29,127 nucleotides of DNA from a virus. Where the stretch lies: positions 1-29,127 of the IMG/VR virus record IMGVR_UViG_3300005288_000030, one strand, 5' to 3'. Numbering within the stretch: position 1 is the first letter of the stretch; each line of letters starts with the position of its first letter. Positions 1 to 6,567 of this stretch are shown here, piece after piece. The notes beneath the pieces were generated by a model, which was not told where the DNA came from, searched no databases, and saw nothing but the letters and a program-made list of their open reading frames with translations. The position numbers and the translations under genes are program-made.

Positions 1-180
1 TAGGCACGCTTCGCCCATTAGTGGACTTCCGTCAGCATCAACCATGCGTAGGGAATTAAACACCTCCATGGCGTAGGCGGCTTCGTCCGGGAATATCGGA
101 TCTACCGGCGTCAACGTGTGTCCGGCGACGATTCGTTCTTCCCAGTCGGTGCAAGACGTATCCCAAAGCGGTTGGTTCAT
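1..180 (-). CDS. terL: Terminase large subunit, N-terminal fragment
   Basis: The first 60 residues of the packaging ATPase/nuclease are present; the gene runs off base 1. It starts at the ATG at 180-178, overlapping the small terminase stop by 4 bp (ATGA). The fragment reads MNQPLWDTSCTDWEERIVAG, followed by a DPIFPDEA segment, SLRMVDADGSP and MGEACL. This matches the usual opening of siphovirus large terminases (DWEERI, PLFPDEA, GSPTMGE). The Walker A and nuclease motifs lie outside the window, so only position, coupling to the small subunit and N-terminal style support the call. Large terminases drive DNA into proheads and cut the genome ends. Confidence 0.85.
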   Translation of the reverse strand, partial: MNQPLWDTSCTDWEERIVAGHTLTPVDPIFPDEAAYAMEVFNSLRMVDADGSPLMGEACL

Positions 181-650
181 TTGGCGTTACTCGAAACCAG
201 GGTCGGTTTGCTGCGCTCACGGGGGCCGAACTTGCCACCTTTGGTTTCTCCCGCCTGATCCTGCTTGGATTCCTTCTTCCCTTTCTCCCCTACCCTGGCG
301 TGCTGGAAAGGGGCCAAAGCTTTTGCCGCTTCGAGCCTAGCCTTTACCCCCGCCTTCGGACAGTTCATCAGCGCTTCCAGAAAGACCAGGGAATCTTCGG
401 TTTCTGGAATTTCGATGGTAACGATATCCGGTTCTGATTCGTCCTCGGTCGGCGCTGGTTTGCCTGTAGGGGCGGACTTGGTGCCGATACCTACGGCTGC
501 CAGTGCGGCCACGATTGCGGGGTGTTTACGCATACGAAAGCCCGCGGCCTTTGCGGTCTTCGGGCTGAGCCCTGCGCTAATGGCGGCCTGCTCGGGCTTT
601 TCGCCGCGCAGAGTCGCTTTAAAAAACAGTTCCTGGGATTCGTTGAGCAT
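177..650 (-). CDS. terS: Terminase small subunit
   Basis: A 157-residue protein that would recognise packaging-site DNA and recruit the large subunit. Residues 8-50 form a helix-turn-helix-like segment (GEKPEQAAISAGLSPKTAK, then KHPAIVAAL). It matches the Terminase_2 pattern of an N-terminal DNA-binding domain with AAI.AG.SPKTA. The middle is acidic (DESEPDIVTIEIPETED) and the C-terminus is highly charged (EKGKKESKQDQ), as expected for a linker to the large subunit. The ATG at 650 has only a weak ribosome site (AGG about 10 nt upstream). Upstream lies a 360 bp non-coding region with repeats, then an HNH gene: the HNH-TerS-TerL order of HK97-type cos phages. Confidence 0.85.
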   Translation of the reverse strand: MLNESQELFFKATLRGEKPEQAAISAGLSPKTAKAAGFRMRKHPAIVAALAAVGIGTKSAPTGKPAPTEDESEPDIVTIEIPETEDSLVFLEALMNCPKAGVKARLEAAKALAPFQHARVGEKGKKESKQDQAGETKGGKFGPRERSKPTLVSSNAK

Positions 651-1010
651 TACGTGTTACCTGCGTGTTACTGATGTGGGCGATCCTAACACGGGTCACA
701 AAACTATAGGGACGACATTCTGCTTCCGTGTGGTCGGCGCGATCAGGGCTGGCGGAAGGGGTGTAGCACGCCACTACCCCCCGGTATCGCGAATTTTTCT
801 CATTTCCGCCCCGTTTTGCACCGAAATAGTGCGAGAATCGTTCTCATTTGACCGTTCGTTGCCTTTTCGCATCGAAATCTGCGCGAATCATTCTCATTTC
901 GGTCGAGTTGGCACGATCGATGCAATGCCGAACGCGCATTGGCTGCGCGGACGAACGGTCATTGCGTGGATGGTGAGTCGATGGTAGCGCGAACGCGCAG
1001 CCATTGCGGA
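651..1010. other. Non-coding packaging-region candidate (cos)
   Basis: About 360 bp without a convincing gene between the HNH and small terminase genes. A rightward open frame crosses it but has no family resemblance and overlaps the terminase antisense. The stretch holds three direct repeats (788-899), a run of six C at 777-782 followed by GG, and several GATC/GCGC-rich short palindromes. In HK97-like phages the cos site lies between the HNH gene and terS, so position alone makes this the best cos candidate. The cut site cannot be located from sequence alone. Confidence 0.5.
788..899. repeat. Three direct repeats, GAATnnTTCTCATTT type
   Basis: Three copies of a CGCGAATYNTTCTCATTT-like unit occur at 788-805, 831-849 and 882-899. 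The TTCTCATTT cores start at 797, 841 and 891 (spacings 44 and 50). The middle copy contains the perfect dyad GAGAA-TCG-TTCTC. Copies 2 and 3 share a longer block that includes GCAYCGAAAT and TGCG upstream of the core. On the minus strand the units read AAATGAGAAnnATTC, reminiscent of Fur boxes. By position they are better explained as terminase-binding (cosB-like) sites or operators. Confidence 0.65.
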
Positions 1011-1358
1011 TCAGCCTCTACGCGCAGTGCCTACGCCTTCGGCTGCCGTCTTAACGCTGTGGCATGGCTGGCATAGGGCCTGGTGATTCGCCTTGTCCCA
1101 AAACAGATCCTGGTTCCCTCGATGGTCAACGATGTGGTCGACCACGTTGGCTGCTGTCACCTTGCCTTGTGCCTGGCACATCACGCACAGCACATTCCGC
1201 TCCAGGAACTTCAACCTGTAGCGCTGCCACTTCCCACCGTACCCACGCTGCGCTGTGGTCAGCCCTTCGCGCCATGCATCAGGATTCAGCATCTGCACGG
1301 ACTGGGTACTGACCTCACGCGCTCGGGTGGGCTGCATGGTGACCCTGGACTTAGCCAT
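1011..1358 (-). CDS. HNH endonuclease, packaging-associated
   Basis: A 115-residue HNH nuclease. Zinc-binding C58 and C61 (VLCVMC) precede the catalytic segment VVDHIVDHRG (H75, H79). N91, then C96 and C99-H100 (ALCQPCHSVKTA), complete the fold. The preceding segment GYGGKWQRYRLKFLERN is the usual lead-in of HK97 gp74-type proteins. HNH nucleases next to the terminase stimulate terminase cutting at cos in HK97-like phages; here the gene sits two features from terL with the presumed cos region between. It starts at ATG 1358, overlapping the upstream gene by 8 bp, with AAGGA just before it. Confidence 0.9.
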   Translation of the reverse strand: MAKSRVTMQPTRAREVSTQSVQMLNPDAWREGLTTAQRGYGGKWQRYRLKFLERNVLCVMCQAQGKVTAANVVDHIVDHRGNQDLFWDKANHQALCQPCHSVKTAAEGVGTARRG

Positions 1359-1545
1359 TGTCCTTCATCCCGAATCTGTCGCACAGGGCCTGTATGAGCG
1401 CCTCGAAACGCGCCTTCTCCTCAGTGGTAGAGGGCGGGGGCGTAACGACCTTCTCGCCTTTCTCAAGTAGCCAAGTGCTGCCTTCCATGGACTTAGCCCA
1501 AGAGGCCCACTCTTCTGGTGTCCAGTCTTCGCCCATAGCGCTCAT
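1351..1545 (-). CDS. Small acidic protein, unknown function
   Basis: 64 residues beginning MSAMGEDWTPEEWASWAKSM, with a second amphipathic helix EEKARFEALIQALCDRF near the end. It is tryptophan-rich at the N-terminus and mostly helical, with no recognised domain. It overlaps the HNH gene by 8 bp and the upstream gene by 4 bp (ATGA), so it belongs to the same leftward operon between primase-helicase and packaging genes. Confidence 0.65.
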   Translation of the reverse strand: MSAMGEDWTPEEWASWAKSMEGSTWLLEKGEKVVTPPPSTTEEKARFEALIQALCDRFGMKDNG

Positions 1546-1847
1546 CGTGAGTTCAACCCTGTCGGCCTAACGTTGAGCGCCTGTGGTGCGATCTGAGCCT
1601 CGCTAAGCTCAGGAGCCCTACCTTGCTGTGCGATTTCCTCTAGCGCCGCGCATACGCGCTCCAGCAAAGCCGAGGAGCCCAGCTTCAGCTCTACTTCAAC
1701 TCCGGCGGAGAGAACCATAGGCTCAACGCCCAGGGCTTCCGCTGTCGGGGTTATCGCCGCTGTGAGCTTCTCGGCGTCTTCGCCCGTCAGGGCGTGAGCC
1801 ACCTTCAACACCAGTAATCCGTTGCTTGAGTTCTTCGAATCGTTCAT
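1542..1847 (-). CDS. Hypothetical protein, 101 aa
   Basis: A mixed helix/strand protein, MNDSKNSSNGLLVLKVAHAL onward, with alternating hydrophobic segments (VEPMVLSAGVEVELKL; LLERVCAALEEIAQQG). The family is not recognised. The stop overlaps the next ATG by 4 bp. The start has little ribosome-site support (GGA about 12 nt upstream) and lies inside the preceding gene, so translational coupling is likely. The 125 bp overlap with the upstream gene is unusually long; one of the two gene ends may be misjudged. Confidence 0.6.
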   Translation of the reverse strand: MNDSKNSSNGLLVLKVAHALTGEDAEKLTAAITPTAEALGVEPMVLSAGVEVELKLGSSALLERVCAALEEIAQQGRAPELSEAQIAPQALNVRPTGLNSR

Positions 1848-2019
1848 TGGCTAAGTCCAATAGTTTTTTGAGTTTCGCCCGACGTCGAGCGCATCCGGAA
1901 CATGCCATGGGTTCCGCTCCATGTGGTGAGTGATCAGCGTACCCGTAAACCGCGAACTGGGGTAGGCGTCTCGGCCAGGGGGTCGTGATCTGCATTACGC
2001 GCAATTCTTGCGGGTTCAC
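1723..2019 (-). CDS. Hypothetical CxxC protein, 98 aa
   Basis: Starts at a GTG preceded by AAGGAAAGGA, a strong ribosome site. The first 65 residues look like real protein: a short strand region, then a CSGC pair followed by the basic coiled-coil-like helix RRRAKLKKLLDLANERFEEL. The last 30 residues (Arg/Gly/Ser-rich, overlapping the next gene) look like out-of-frame sequence. The tail may therefore be unstructured, or the true end altered by a mutation. No family recognised. First gene after the repeat-rich gap downstream of the primase-helicase. Confidence 0.55.
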   Translation of the reverse strand: MNPQELRVMQITTPWPRRLPQFAVYGYADHSPHGAEPMACSGCARRRAKLKKLLDLANERFEELKQRITGVEGGSRPDGRRRREAHSGDNPDSGSPGR

Positions 2020-2057
2020 TCCTTTCCTTCAAATCCGCAATTGTTGCATTTTCCCGG

Positions 2058-2178
2058 TTGCTACACTTGCTACACTACTACACCCCTACGGGGTGTTTGT
2101 AGTAGATGTAGCAGAAGACTTAGCACCTTCCGCTACATCTACAAATAGCTAAAAGTAGCGTATGTAGCATTTGTAGCA
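2058..2178. repeat. Inverted array of 9-bp repeats, possible origin
   Basis: The left arm has TTGCTACAC at 2058-2066 and 2067-2075, then TACTACAC at 2076-2083. The right arm has the reverse orientation: AGTAGC at 2154, TGTAGC at 2163 and TGTAGC at 2172, exactly 9 bp apart. Between them are a 7-bp hairpin (ACACCCC-TAC-GGGGTGT, 2080-2096) and an 11-bp dyad (GTAGATGTAGC 2102-2112 with GCTACATCTAC 2132-2142). The array lies just after the primase-helicase stop codon. Iteron-type arrays beside a replication initiator gene often mark an origin; regulatory operators are the alternative. The hairpin lacks a U-tract on the minus strand, so it is not a good terminator for the upstream gene. Confidence 0.65.
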
Positions 2179-2211
2179 GCAATCTTTGCGGATTCGCATT
2201 TCTTGCGTATT

Positions 2212-4179
2212 TCATTCTTCAGGCAGCGCCAGCTTGCCGGGTGCGATTTCGATCAGATGTTCCGCCTTAATAAGAGAAGAAATCGCCCTGGCCGCTACCC
2301 CTTTTCGTTGGTCGCGTTCACCTTCTTTGATCACCATTTCGGGCACCATCAGCGCGATCAATTCTTCGGTGCTGATCTCTCCGCTATCGGCTGCCAAGCC
2401 AATCAGATCGTGTGCCTTATTGAAGGCCAGCTTTTGCACAGCGCCTTTAGGGCCTTTGCCGGCCTTCATACGGGCTGAGACATCGCCGTACTCGACAATA
2501 CAGCTCGTGATGTCGTCGCCGTCCTCATCTTCCCCTAGCACGACCGTGTGCAGCTTGAAGCCGATCTGGATACCGTCGCGACCGTCCTTTAGCTTGGAGG
2601 CGGACACGGCGCGGTCATCGTCGCTACGGGACACCTCGAGCTCAACATCGCAAGCGCCTTTAAGGCCGGACCAGCCGCGCGATCCTTTACTGGCGTCCTT
2701 GCCACTGTGGTGGACGAGCAGCACCATAGCGCCGGTGTGGCGATGGATACGACGGCATTCAGCCAAAGCCTTGCCCACGTCTTCACCGCTGTTCTCGTTG
2801 GCGCCTGCCATCACCTGGGCGAACGTATCCATCACGATCAGATCGTAATGGCCGCGCGCCTTGATTTCCTTTATCAGATCGGTGATCAGGGCCGCTTCCA
2901 TCAGGTTCGGGACTAGATCGCTGATGTAGTCGATCTCGAAGTCGTCCGGCGAAATGCCCTGCTGATGGCAGTAGGCGTGAATGCGGTTGACGAAACCAGC
3001 TTCGCCTTCCGCCACCACGTACATCACTCGGCCTTTCTTTACCTTTTTGCCATTCCACTCGTCCAGGCCACGGGCGATGGCCGCGCACAGGTCGTAGGTA
3101 AGGAACGACTTGCCCGAACCGGATTCGCCGAACAGCACGCCGAGCGTAGCCTTAGGAAGGAAGTTCTTCACCAGCCACGAGATTGGCTTAACCTGGCGAG
3201 CGAACTCGCCTTGCGATCGGATATTGAACTTTCCGCCTTTAGGCATCGGCAGTGCTTCAAACTCATCAGGCGAAGCCGTTTCTAAGCCTGTCTCGCCGCC
3301 AGCTTCCCGGATCATCAACAGGATGGAACCCATGGTCGTGTATTCAGCCGAGCTGTTGCGCCCGAAGGATACCCAACGCTCCATGCTGTACTCAGTCGAT
3401 GTGTACTTCGGCGACTGTGAGGACCATTCGTCCCATATGTCAAAGCCCTCGCCTTCCGTCTCGTGGTGGACCGCCATGCCGACGTTTCGCCAATCGTCGT
3501 AGCTCAGATCGTCCGGCAGCTTCTTTAGCAGGTCGGTGATCTGCTCCGGCGACATGCCGAAGGTCGGCTTGCCAGCGCCTACGCATTCAGCGCGAACCTT
3601 GGACAGCCGAGTAAACCTGGTATTACAGAAAGCTTTCACTTCAGGCGTCAGCGGCGCGACGGTGTTCTCGTCGCCGGTTAGTTGGGTCGTCTCGGTCACG
3701 TTTCCGGTGAAGGTCACGAAGCCTTTGCCGTGGAACGTTTCGAAGCCGAACGAGTTGTCGGCCGGCGAACTGTCTTTGCTGTCCGGCGACTCGCCGAGCA
3801 TGAAGGCGCGCACACCAGTTCCCGACGGGCTGAGCTCAGCGTAGGTGCCTATCGTCAGGCGTTCAACGCGTGGATCGATCTCGCCGTCCTTTACGCAGTT
3901 GTCGAAGTCCAGCGCGGTTACGCCGAACTCCGGCATCAGCGCCAGGCCTACACCGGCGAAGTCGTGCTGATCCGCCGCACGCTTAGCCTCCTCGAAAGTA
4001 ACCAGAAGCGCGCGGTCTTCGGCGGATCCGTGGGTGTGCTTGCGAACAGGGCCAGAAACGTAATAAGGCATCTTCAGAGCTTTTGGCCGACCCGGGCGCC
4101 GTACCCAACGCCATACGAGCCACCCTTTCAACTCCCGCAGCGCGTCCGGCGCCTGCAGGCCTGCAAATTTTGTAGCCAT
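2212..4179 (-). CDS. Primase-helicase (AEP-like, PriCT-2, RepA-type AAA)
   Basis: A 655-residue replication protein. The N-terminal 170 residues resemble archaeo-eukaryotic primase-polymerase domains: ALDFD (D91, D93) is the metal-binding acid motif, and LSPSGTGVRAF and FHGKGFVTFTG follow, although the histidine of the classical SxH motif is not evident. Residues about 210-290 fit a PriCT-2 linker. The C-terminal half is an AAA_25/RepA-type hexameric helicase with Walker A GESGSGKS (351-358), Walker B LIVMD (447-451) and LLVHHSGKD. The start chosen is ATG 4179 (GGAG 8 nt upstream) rather than an in-frame GTG 15 bp earlier. It follows the Cro-like gene directly. Likely role: replisome priming and unwinding. 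Confidence 0.88.
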   Translation of the reverse strand: MATKFAGLQAPDALRELKGWLVWRWVRRPGRPKALKMPYYVSGPVRKHTHGSAEDRALLVTFEEAKRAADQHDFAGVGLALMPEFGVTALDFDNCVKDGEIDPRVERLTIGTYAELSPSGTGVRAFMLGESPDSKDSSPADNSFGFETFHGKGFVTFTGNVTETTQLTGDENTVAPLTPEVKAFCNTRFTRLSKVRAECVGAGKPTFGMSPEQITDLLKKLPDDLSYDDWRNVGMAVHHETEGEGFDIWDEWSSQSPKYTSTEYSMERWVSFGRNSSAEYTTMGSILLMIREAGGETGLETASPDEFEALPMPKGGKFNIRSQGEFARQVKPISWLVKNFLPKATLGVLFGESGSGKSFLTYDLCAAIARGLDEWNGKKVKKGRVMYVVAEGEAGFVNRIHAYCHQQGISPDDFEIDYISDLVPNLMEAALITDLIKEIKARGHYDLIVMDTFAQVMAGANENSGEDVGKALAECRRIHRHTGAMVLLVHHSGKDASKGSRGWSGLKGACDVELEVSRSDDDRAVSASKLKDGRDGIQIGFKLHTVVLGEDEDGDDITSCIVEYGDVSARMKAGKGPKGAVQKLAFNKAHDLIGLAADSGEISTEELIALMVPEMVIKEGERDQRKGVAARAISSLIKAEHLIEIAPGKLALPEE

Positions 4180-4197
4180 CTTCGCGGCTCCCACGGC

Positions 4198-4512
4198 TTA
4201 TACGTCAGACGAGAAGGTAGGTTCAGCGAGCGCCGCCGCGTATTTCGGGTTCATCAATTCTTTGCGCGGAACGCCGTAGGTGCTTTCGATCTCAGGGATA
4301 CGGCCCAGGGGCACGTAGCCTAGCTTTAGCCAGTGCTGGACAGCCTGGTAGGTAACGCCTAGCTTTTCCGCTACGTCGTCTAGGCTGCCGGCGCGCACGA
4401 CCGTATCAAGGATGCCGCTGTAGGACTTGGCGCTGACCAGTGCGTTCATCACGGCCAGGGTGGCGCGGTGCTCCAGTGCGTACTTGTTCAGTGCGTCGAG
4501 TTTCTTGTCCAT
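4198..4512 (-). CDS. Cro/YdaS-type HTH regulator
   Basis: 104 residues. Positions about 42-90 form a helix-turn-helix: SLDDVAEKLGVTYQAVQHWL, then GYVPLGRIPEIESTYG and VPRKEL. This matches the YdaS/Cro pattern, in which the recognition helix is followed by a 'VP..R..EIE' segment. The start at ATG 4512 is preferred over an upstream extension because AGAAGAGAG sits just before it. It is divergent from the early rightward genes with a 131 bp gap holding a promoter and an inverted repeat, so it probably represses the early rightward promoter and/or its own. No CI-like partner is present in the window. Confidence 0.8.
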   Translation of the reverse strand: MDKKLDALNKYALEHRATLAVMNALVSAKSYSGILDTVVRAGSLDDVAEKLGVTYQAVQHWLKLGYVPLGRIPEIESTYGVPRKELMNPKYAAALAEPTFSSDV

Positions 4513-4643
4513 CGGTTGCTCTCTTCTGTTTAGGTAGTCGATGGAGCGCATCCTACGGTATTTAACAGGAAAAGCAAATAGCACTAGACAAAGCAAGAAA
4601 ACACAATTAGATTTGCTTCACACCAACCAGTCGGAGATCCACC
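4513..4643. promoter_or_regulatory. Divergent control region with operator-like dyad
   Basis: Gap between the leftward regulator gene and the rightward early genes; AT-rich compared with its surroundings. An 8-bp perfect inverted repeat, AAGCAAAT at 4572-4579 and ATTTGCTT at 4611-4618, flanks the rightward promoter, with a related AAAGCAAG inside at 4590-4597. These are candidate operators for the adjacent Cro-like protein. A leftward promoter must lie here, but no convincing -35/-10 pair was found for it. Confidence 0.6.
4585..4613 (+). promoter_or_regulatory. Early rightward promoter (sigma70-like)
   Basis: TAGACA (4585-4590, five of six to the -35 consensus), a 17 bp spacer and TAGATT (4608-4613), 31 bp before the first early ATG. 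The element aligns without gaps to the promoter at 11991-12019 (shared GACAA, CAAG and ATTTGCTT blocks). Confidence 0.6.
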
Positions 4644-4913
4644 ATGAAAAAGAAAACCGCAAACGAAAAGCTGATCGACGCAGCAGTTGCAGCAGCTAAA
4701 GCCGAACTCGCCGGCACCTCGGTAAGCAACAGCACCTTCGTGGGCGTCCAGTGGGATGCCAAAGCCGTAGACGCGATCACGGCCATCGCTTCCGCACTCG
4801 GTAAGAACGCCGAATCGCAGCTAGAAACAGCGCGCGGTCTGAAAGCTTTGAGCGAAGTGCTGAAGGCTTCTAACGTAGAAGTGGAGTGCATGCTCAAAAT
4901 TCAAGGTAGGTAA
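4644..4913 (+). CDS. First early protein, unknown function
   Basis: 89 residues, helical and alanine-rich: a basic MKKKTANEKLIDAAVAAAKA start, a VQWDAKAVDAITAIASALG helix and a last helix LKALSEVLKASNVEVEC. No family recognised. GGAG sits 8 nt before the ATG. As the first gene after the main rightward promoter it would be among the earliest expressed, where host-takeover proteins are common; that role is only inferred from position. Confidence 0.75.
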   Translation: MKKKTANEKLIDAAVAAAKAELAGTSVSNSTFVGVQWDAKAVDAITAIASALGKNAESQLETARGLKALSEVLKASNVEVECMLKIQGR

Positions 4914-4918
4914 CCCCT

Positions 4919-5041
4919 ATGCCCAAGCCTAAAAAACCCAAGATGCCCAAAGTCAACACCAGCGACTGCGCCAAAGGTCAGATGCACGACCAGCTAGCGC
5001 GGCGATACGTGAAAACCATGCCAGGAGGATTTATAGCGTGA
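4919..5041 (+). CDS. Lysine-rich microprotein, 40 aa
   Basis: MPKPKKPKMPKVNTSDCAKG onward: a Lys/Pro repeat (PK-x-KKPKMPK) followed by a short helical tail ending GGFIA. AGGTAGG lies 8 nt before the ATG, and its TGA overlaps the next gene's GTG by 4 bp, which supports a real coupled cistron. Strongly basic N-terminus, possibly nucleic-acid binding. No homologue recognised. Confidence 0.6.
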   Translation: MPKPKKPKMPKVNTSDCAKGQMHDQLARRYVKTMPGGFIA

Positions 5042-5361
5042 ACGAGATAAAACCAGTCGCCGTGATTAGCACCGAAGCTAAAGAGGCCGGGCACTACTTC
5101 ACGCCATGCCAGCTAGTTCGTTTTGAACGTCTCTACGGCCGCGCATCCGGCTACCACATTAACCTGTATTCCGAAAGGGATGTAAAAGCGCTGGAGCACC
5201 GCGTTGCAGTCCTAGAACTGGCCTTAGGCGGACTGCTCCACGACTTTGACGACGGGGTAAATGGTGGGTGCGAGCACCGACTGCACTCCCTTGACTACGC
5301 CAGGGTTGTCTGCCCCGCCGTTAAGTTCAAAAGGAAGGCGGCGAAGGCTCTCGGCAAATGA
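5038..5361 (+). CDS. Hypothetical protein, 107 aa
   Basis: GTG start with a strong AGGAGG 8-9 nt upstream. The protein has an N-terminal mixed region (GHYFTPCQLVRFERLYG), a heptad-like helix (DVKALEHRVAVLELALGGLL) and a basic C-terminus (KFKRKAAKALGK). The helix could mediate dimerisation. No family recognised. It is coupled to both neighbours by 4 bp overlaps. Confidence 0.7.
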   Translation: MNEIKPVAVISTEAKEAGHYFTPCQLVRFERLYGRASGYHINLYSERDVKALEHRVAVLELALGGLLHDFDDGVNGGCEHRLHSLDYARVVCPAVKFKRKAAKALGK

Positions 5362-5516
5362 CCCTCCAATGCCCAAAGTGCGGTAACCCGGACGTGATAC
5401 GCATGAGCAGCCTACGCATTATTTACTGCCCGGATTGCCATACGGAATCACCTTGGCCGTTAAAGGACGGCCAGAAGCCTTTGATTGGATCTGCTAGAGG
5501 AGATAGGAAGAAATGA
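5358..5516 (+). CDS. Zinc-ribbon microprotein, Lar-like
   Basis: 52 residues beginning MTLQCPKCGNPDVIRMSSLR, with a second pair CPDC ahead of HTESPWPL. Two CxxC knuckles about 16 residues apart form a single zinc ribbon. The layout (CP.CG..DV, then C..C) resembles Lar-family restriction-alleviation proteins and other small phage zinc ribbons; similarity is at motif level only. ATGA overlaps with both flanking genes show it belongs to the operon. Confidence 0.7.
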   Translation: MTLQCPKCGNPDVIRMSSLRIIYCPDCHTESPWPLKDGQKPLIGSARGDRKK

Positions 5517-5737
5517 CTACGCAAAAAGACAGATGGCTGACCGTGGTAATGCGCGTCATAGACAGCGAAGCCAGCAAAGAGCTTCGCCACTCCCTCTCGG
5601 CGTCCTTTTCAGGCGAGAAGGAATTGCCCGGTCTTACCGTCACCGGCATGTCGGTCTATGACGAAATGTCTCGGGTCGAATACCTGGAAGCTTTGCTGGA
5701 CGGCGAAGGCATCGATTACGAACAGCCGAAACCCTAA
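5513..5737 (+). CDS. Hypothetical protein, 74 aa
   Basis: A small acidic protein with an N-terminal strand (DRWLTVVMRVIDS), a central LPGLTVTGMSVYDEMS and a C-terminal helix (RVEYLEALLDGEGI). GAGGAGATAGG lies upstream of the ATG. Last gene before the promoter-like element at 5754. No family recognised. Confidence 0.7.
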   Translation: MTTQKDRWLTVVMRVIDSEASKELRHSLSASFSGEKELPGLTVTGMSVYDEMSRVEYLEALLDGEGIDYEQPKP

Positions 5738-5753
5738 CCGTTCGTCGGACATA

Positions 5754-5783
5754 CAAGCAATCGCAAGTTTCGTGTTGTATAGT
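5754..5783 (+). promoter_or_regulatory. Internal early promoter-like element
   Basis: CAAGCA (5754-5759), an 18 bp spacer and TATAGT (5778-5783, five of six to the -10 consensus) lie in the 79 bp gap before the gene at 5817. The surrounding 45 bp (TCGTCGG, then CAAT..CAAGT, then GTTGTA and TTGC) is clearly related to the region at 11977-12022. Confidence 0.5.
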
Positions 5784-5816
5784 TGCGTCACACAGTAAAT
5801 GAATAGGAGAAGGACG

Positions 5817-6200
5817 ATGACCACGCACCTGATCGAAGGATGGTTAAAGGTAGAGGAAGTAGGCGGAAGCTACGAGGAGCACGACGCGCTTTTGGTCCGC
5901 AATTCTGGGCTGCAGGAGGAGAACGAACCCCTAGCCGTGCGACTGGAATTTATGGATCACAAGCAGGTTACCGTTCGTTATTGGGTCTGCGAGCAGAAGT
6001 GCTCAAAAGAAGACGCGGCGGAAGATTTCCTGCGAACTCTTATGGGTCTCGGCGTAAGCGATTACGGCGCCAGATATAGCGAATACACCGGCTACCTGTG
6101 GACGGACGAGGATATCCAAGTCGGGGGCCACGATATCCTCGAGGAGCTGAAAAGCTACCTCGGCGAGTACTTGATCCTCGAAGTGGAAGTCCATGAATGA
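5817..6200 (+). CDS. Hypothetical acidic protein, 127 aa
   Basis: Start at ATG 5817, with AGGAGAAGG just upstream, preferred to an in-frame ATG 18 bp earlier that would bury the ribosome site. The protein is rich in Glu/Asp and aromatics (VRLEFMDHKQVTVRYWVCEQ; YSEYTGYLWTDEDIQVGGHD) and looks like an alpha/beta fold. Family not recognised. Very acidic early proteins sometimes mimic DNA, but nothing specific shows that here. Confidence 0.72.
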   Translation: MTTHLIEGWLKVEEVGGSYEEHDALLVRNSGLQEENEPLAVRLEFMDHKQVTVRYWVCEQKCSKEDAAEDFLRTLMGLGVSDYGARYSEYTGYLWTDEDIQVGGHDILEELKSYLGEYLILEVEVHE

Positions 6201-6367
6201 ACCGCTTCAAACCCAATCAGACCGTTCGCATTAACGACACGCAGAGCGAGTACCACAAGTGCCTGGCGCGTGTCGTGAAGGTCGGCCAGAAGAGCTACGA
6301 CGTAGCCGTAGGGCCTACCACCATGTGCGTCGTCCCCGAACAACTGCTAGGAGTACGCAAGCCGTGA
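6197..6367 (+). CDS. Small basic protein, 56 aa
   Basis: Begins MNRFKPNQTVRINDTQSEYH. The VRINDTQSEYHKCLARVVKV segment followed by YDVAVG and TMCVVPEQL suggests a small beta-barrel (SH3/KOW-like), with strands V-R-I, A-R-V-V-K-V and Y-D-V-A-V. This is a fold guess only. It overlaps the previous stop (ATGA) and the next GTG (GTGA). Confidence 0.65.
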   Translation: MNRFKPNQTVRINDTQSEYHKCLARVVKVGQKSYDVAVGPTTMCVVPEQLLGVRKP

Positions 6368-6567
6368 AGAATCCCTTAAGAGAAAATCCTTTCGCGATAT
6401 CGCTGACTTGCCTGTTCGCCTTGGCCGCTAGTCTGACAGTGCCGCGGCCTACAGGCTTGGAAGAATGGGCTTTCGGCATTGGTTTGCTGACCTCGATAGT
6501 CTTCTGGATCTCTTGTGTCATTTACGCTTCGGTGCAGAACGGAGAGCAACCATGCCAACTCGGCTAA
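6364..6567 (+). CDS. Two-helix membrane protein, 67 aa
   Basis: GTG start with AGGAG about 10 nt upstream. Two hydrophobic helices (FAISLTCLFALAASLTV, residues about 10-26; FGIGLLTSIVFWISCVIYA, about 37-55) are joined by a short polar loop containing PRPTGLEEW. Likely an inner-membrane hairpin. Function unknown; small early membrane proteins of phages may act in exclusion or membrane takeover. Confidence 0.65.
   Translation: MKNPLRENPFAISLTCLFALAASLTVPRPTGLEEWAFGIGLLTSIVFWISCVIYASVQNGEQPCQLG

Noticed and set aside
788-899. True host Fur control of packaging genes
   Set aside because: Matches are partial, and location fits cos-associated sites better; kept only as a resemblance.
265-987. Long rightward open frame over terS and the adjacent gap
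   Set aside because: Antisense to a well-supported small terminase; low-complexity composition, no family resemblance and no ribosome site.
2080-2096. Intrinsic terminator after the primase-helicase gene
   Set aside because: Stem is good, but no U-tract follows on the minus strand; treated as part of the repeat structure.
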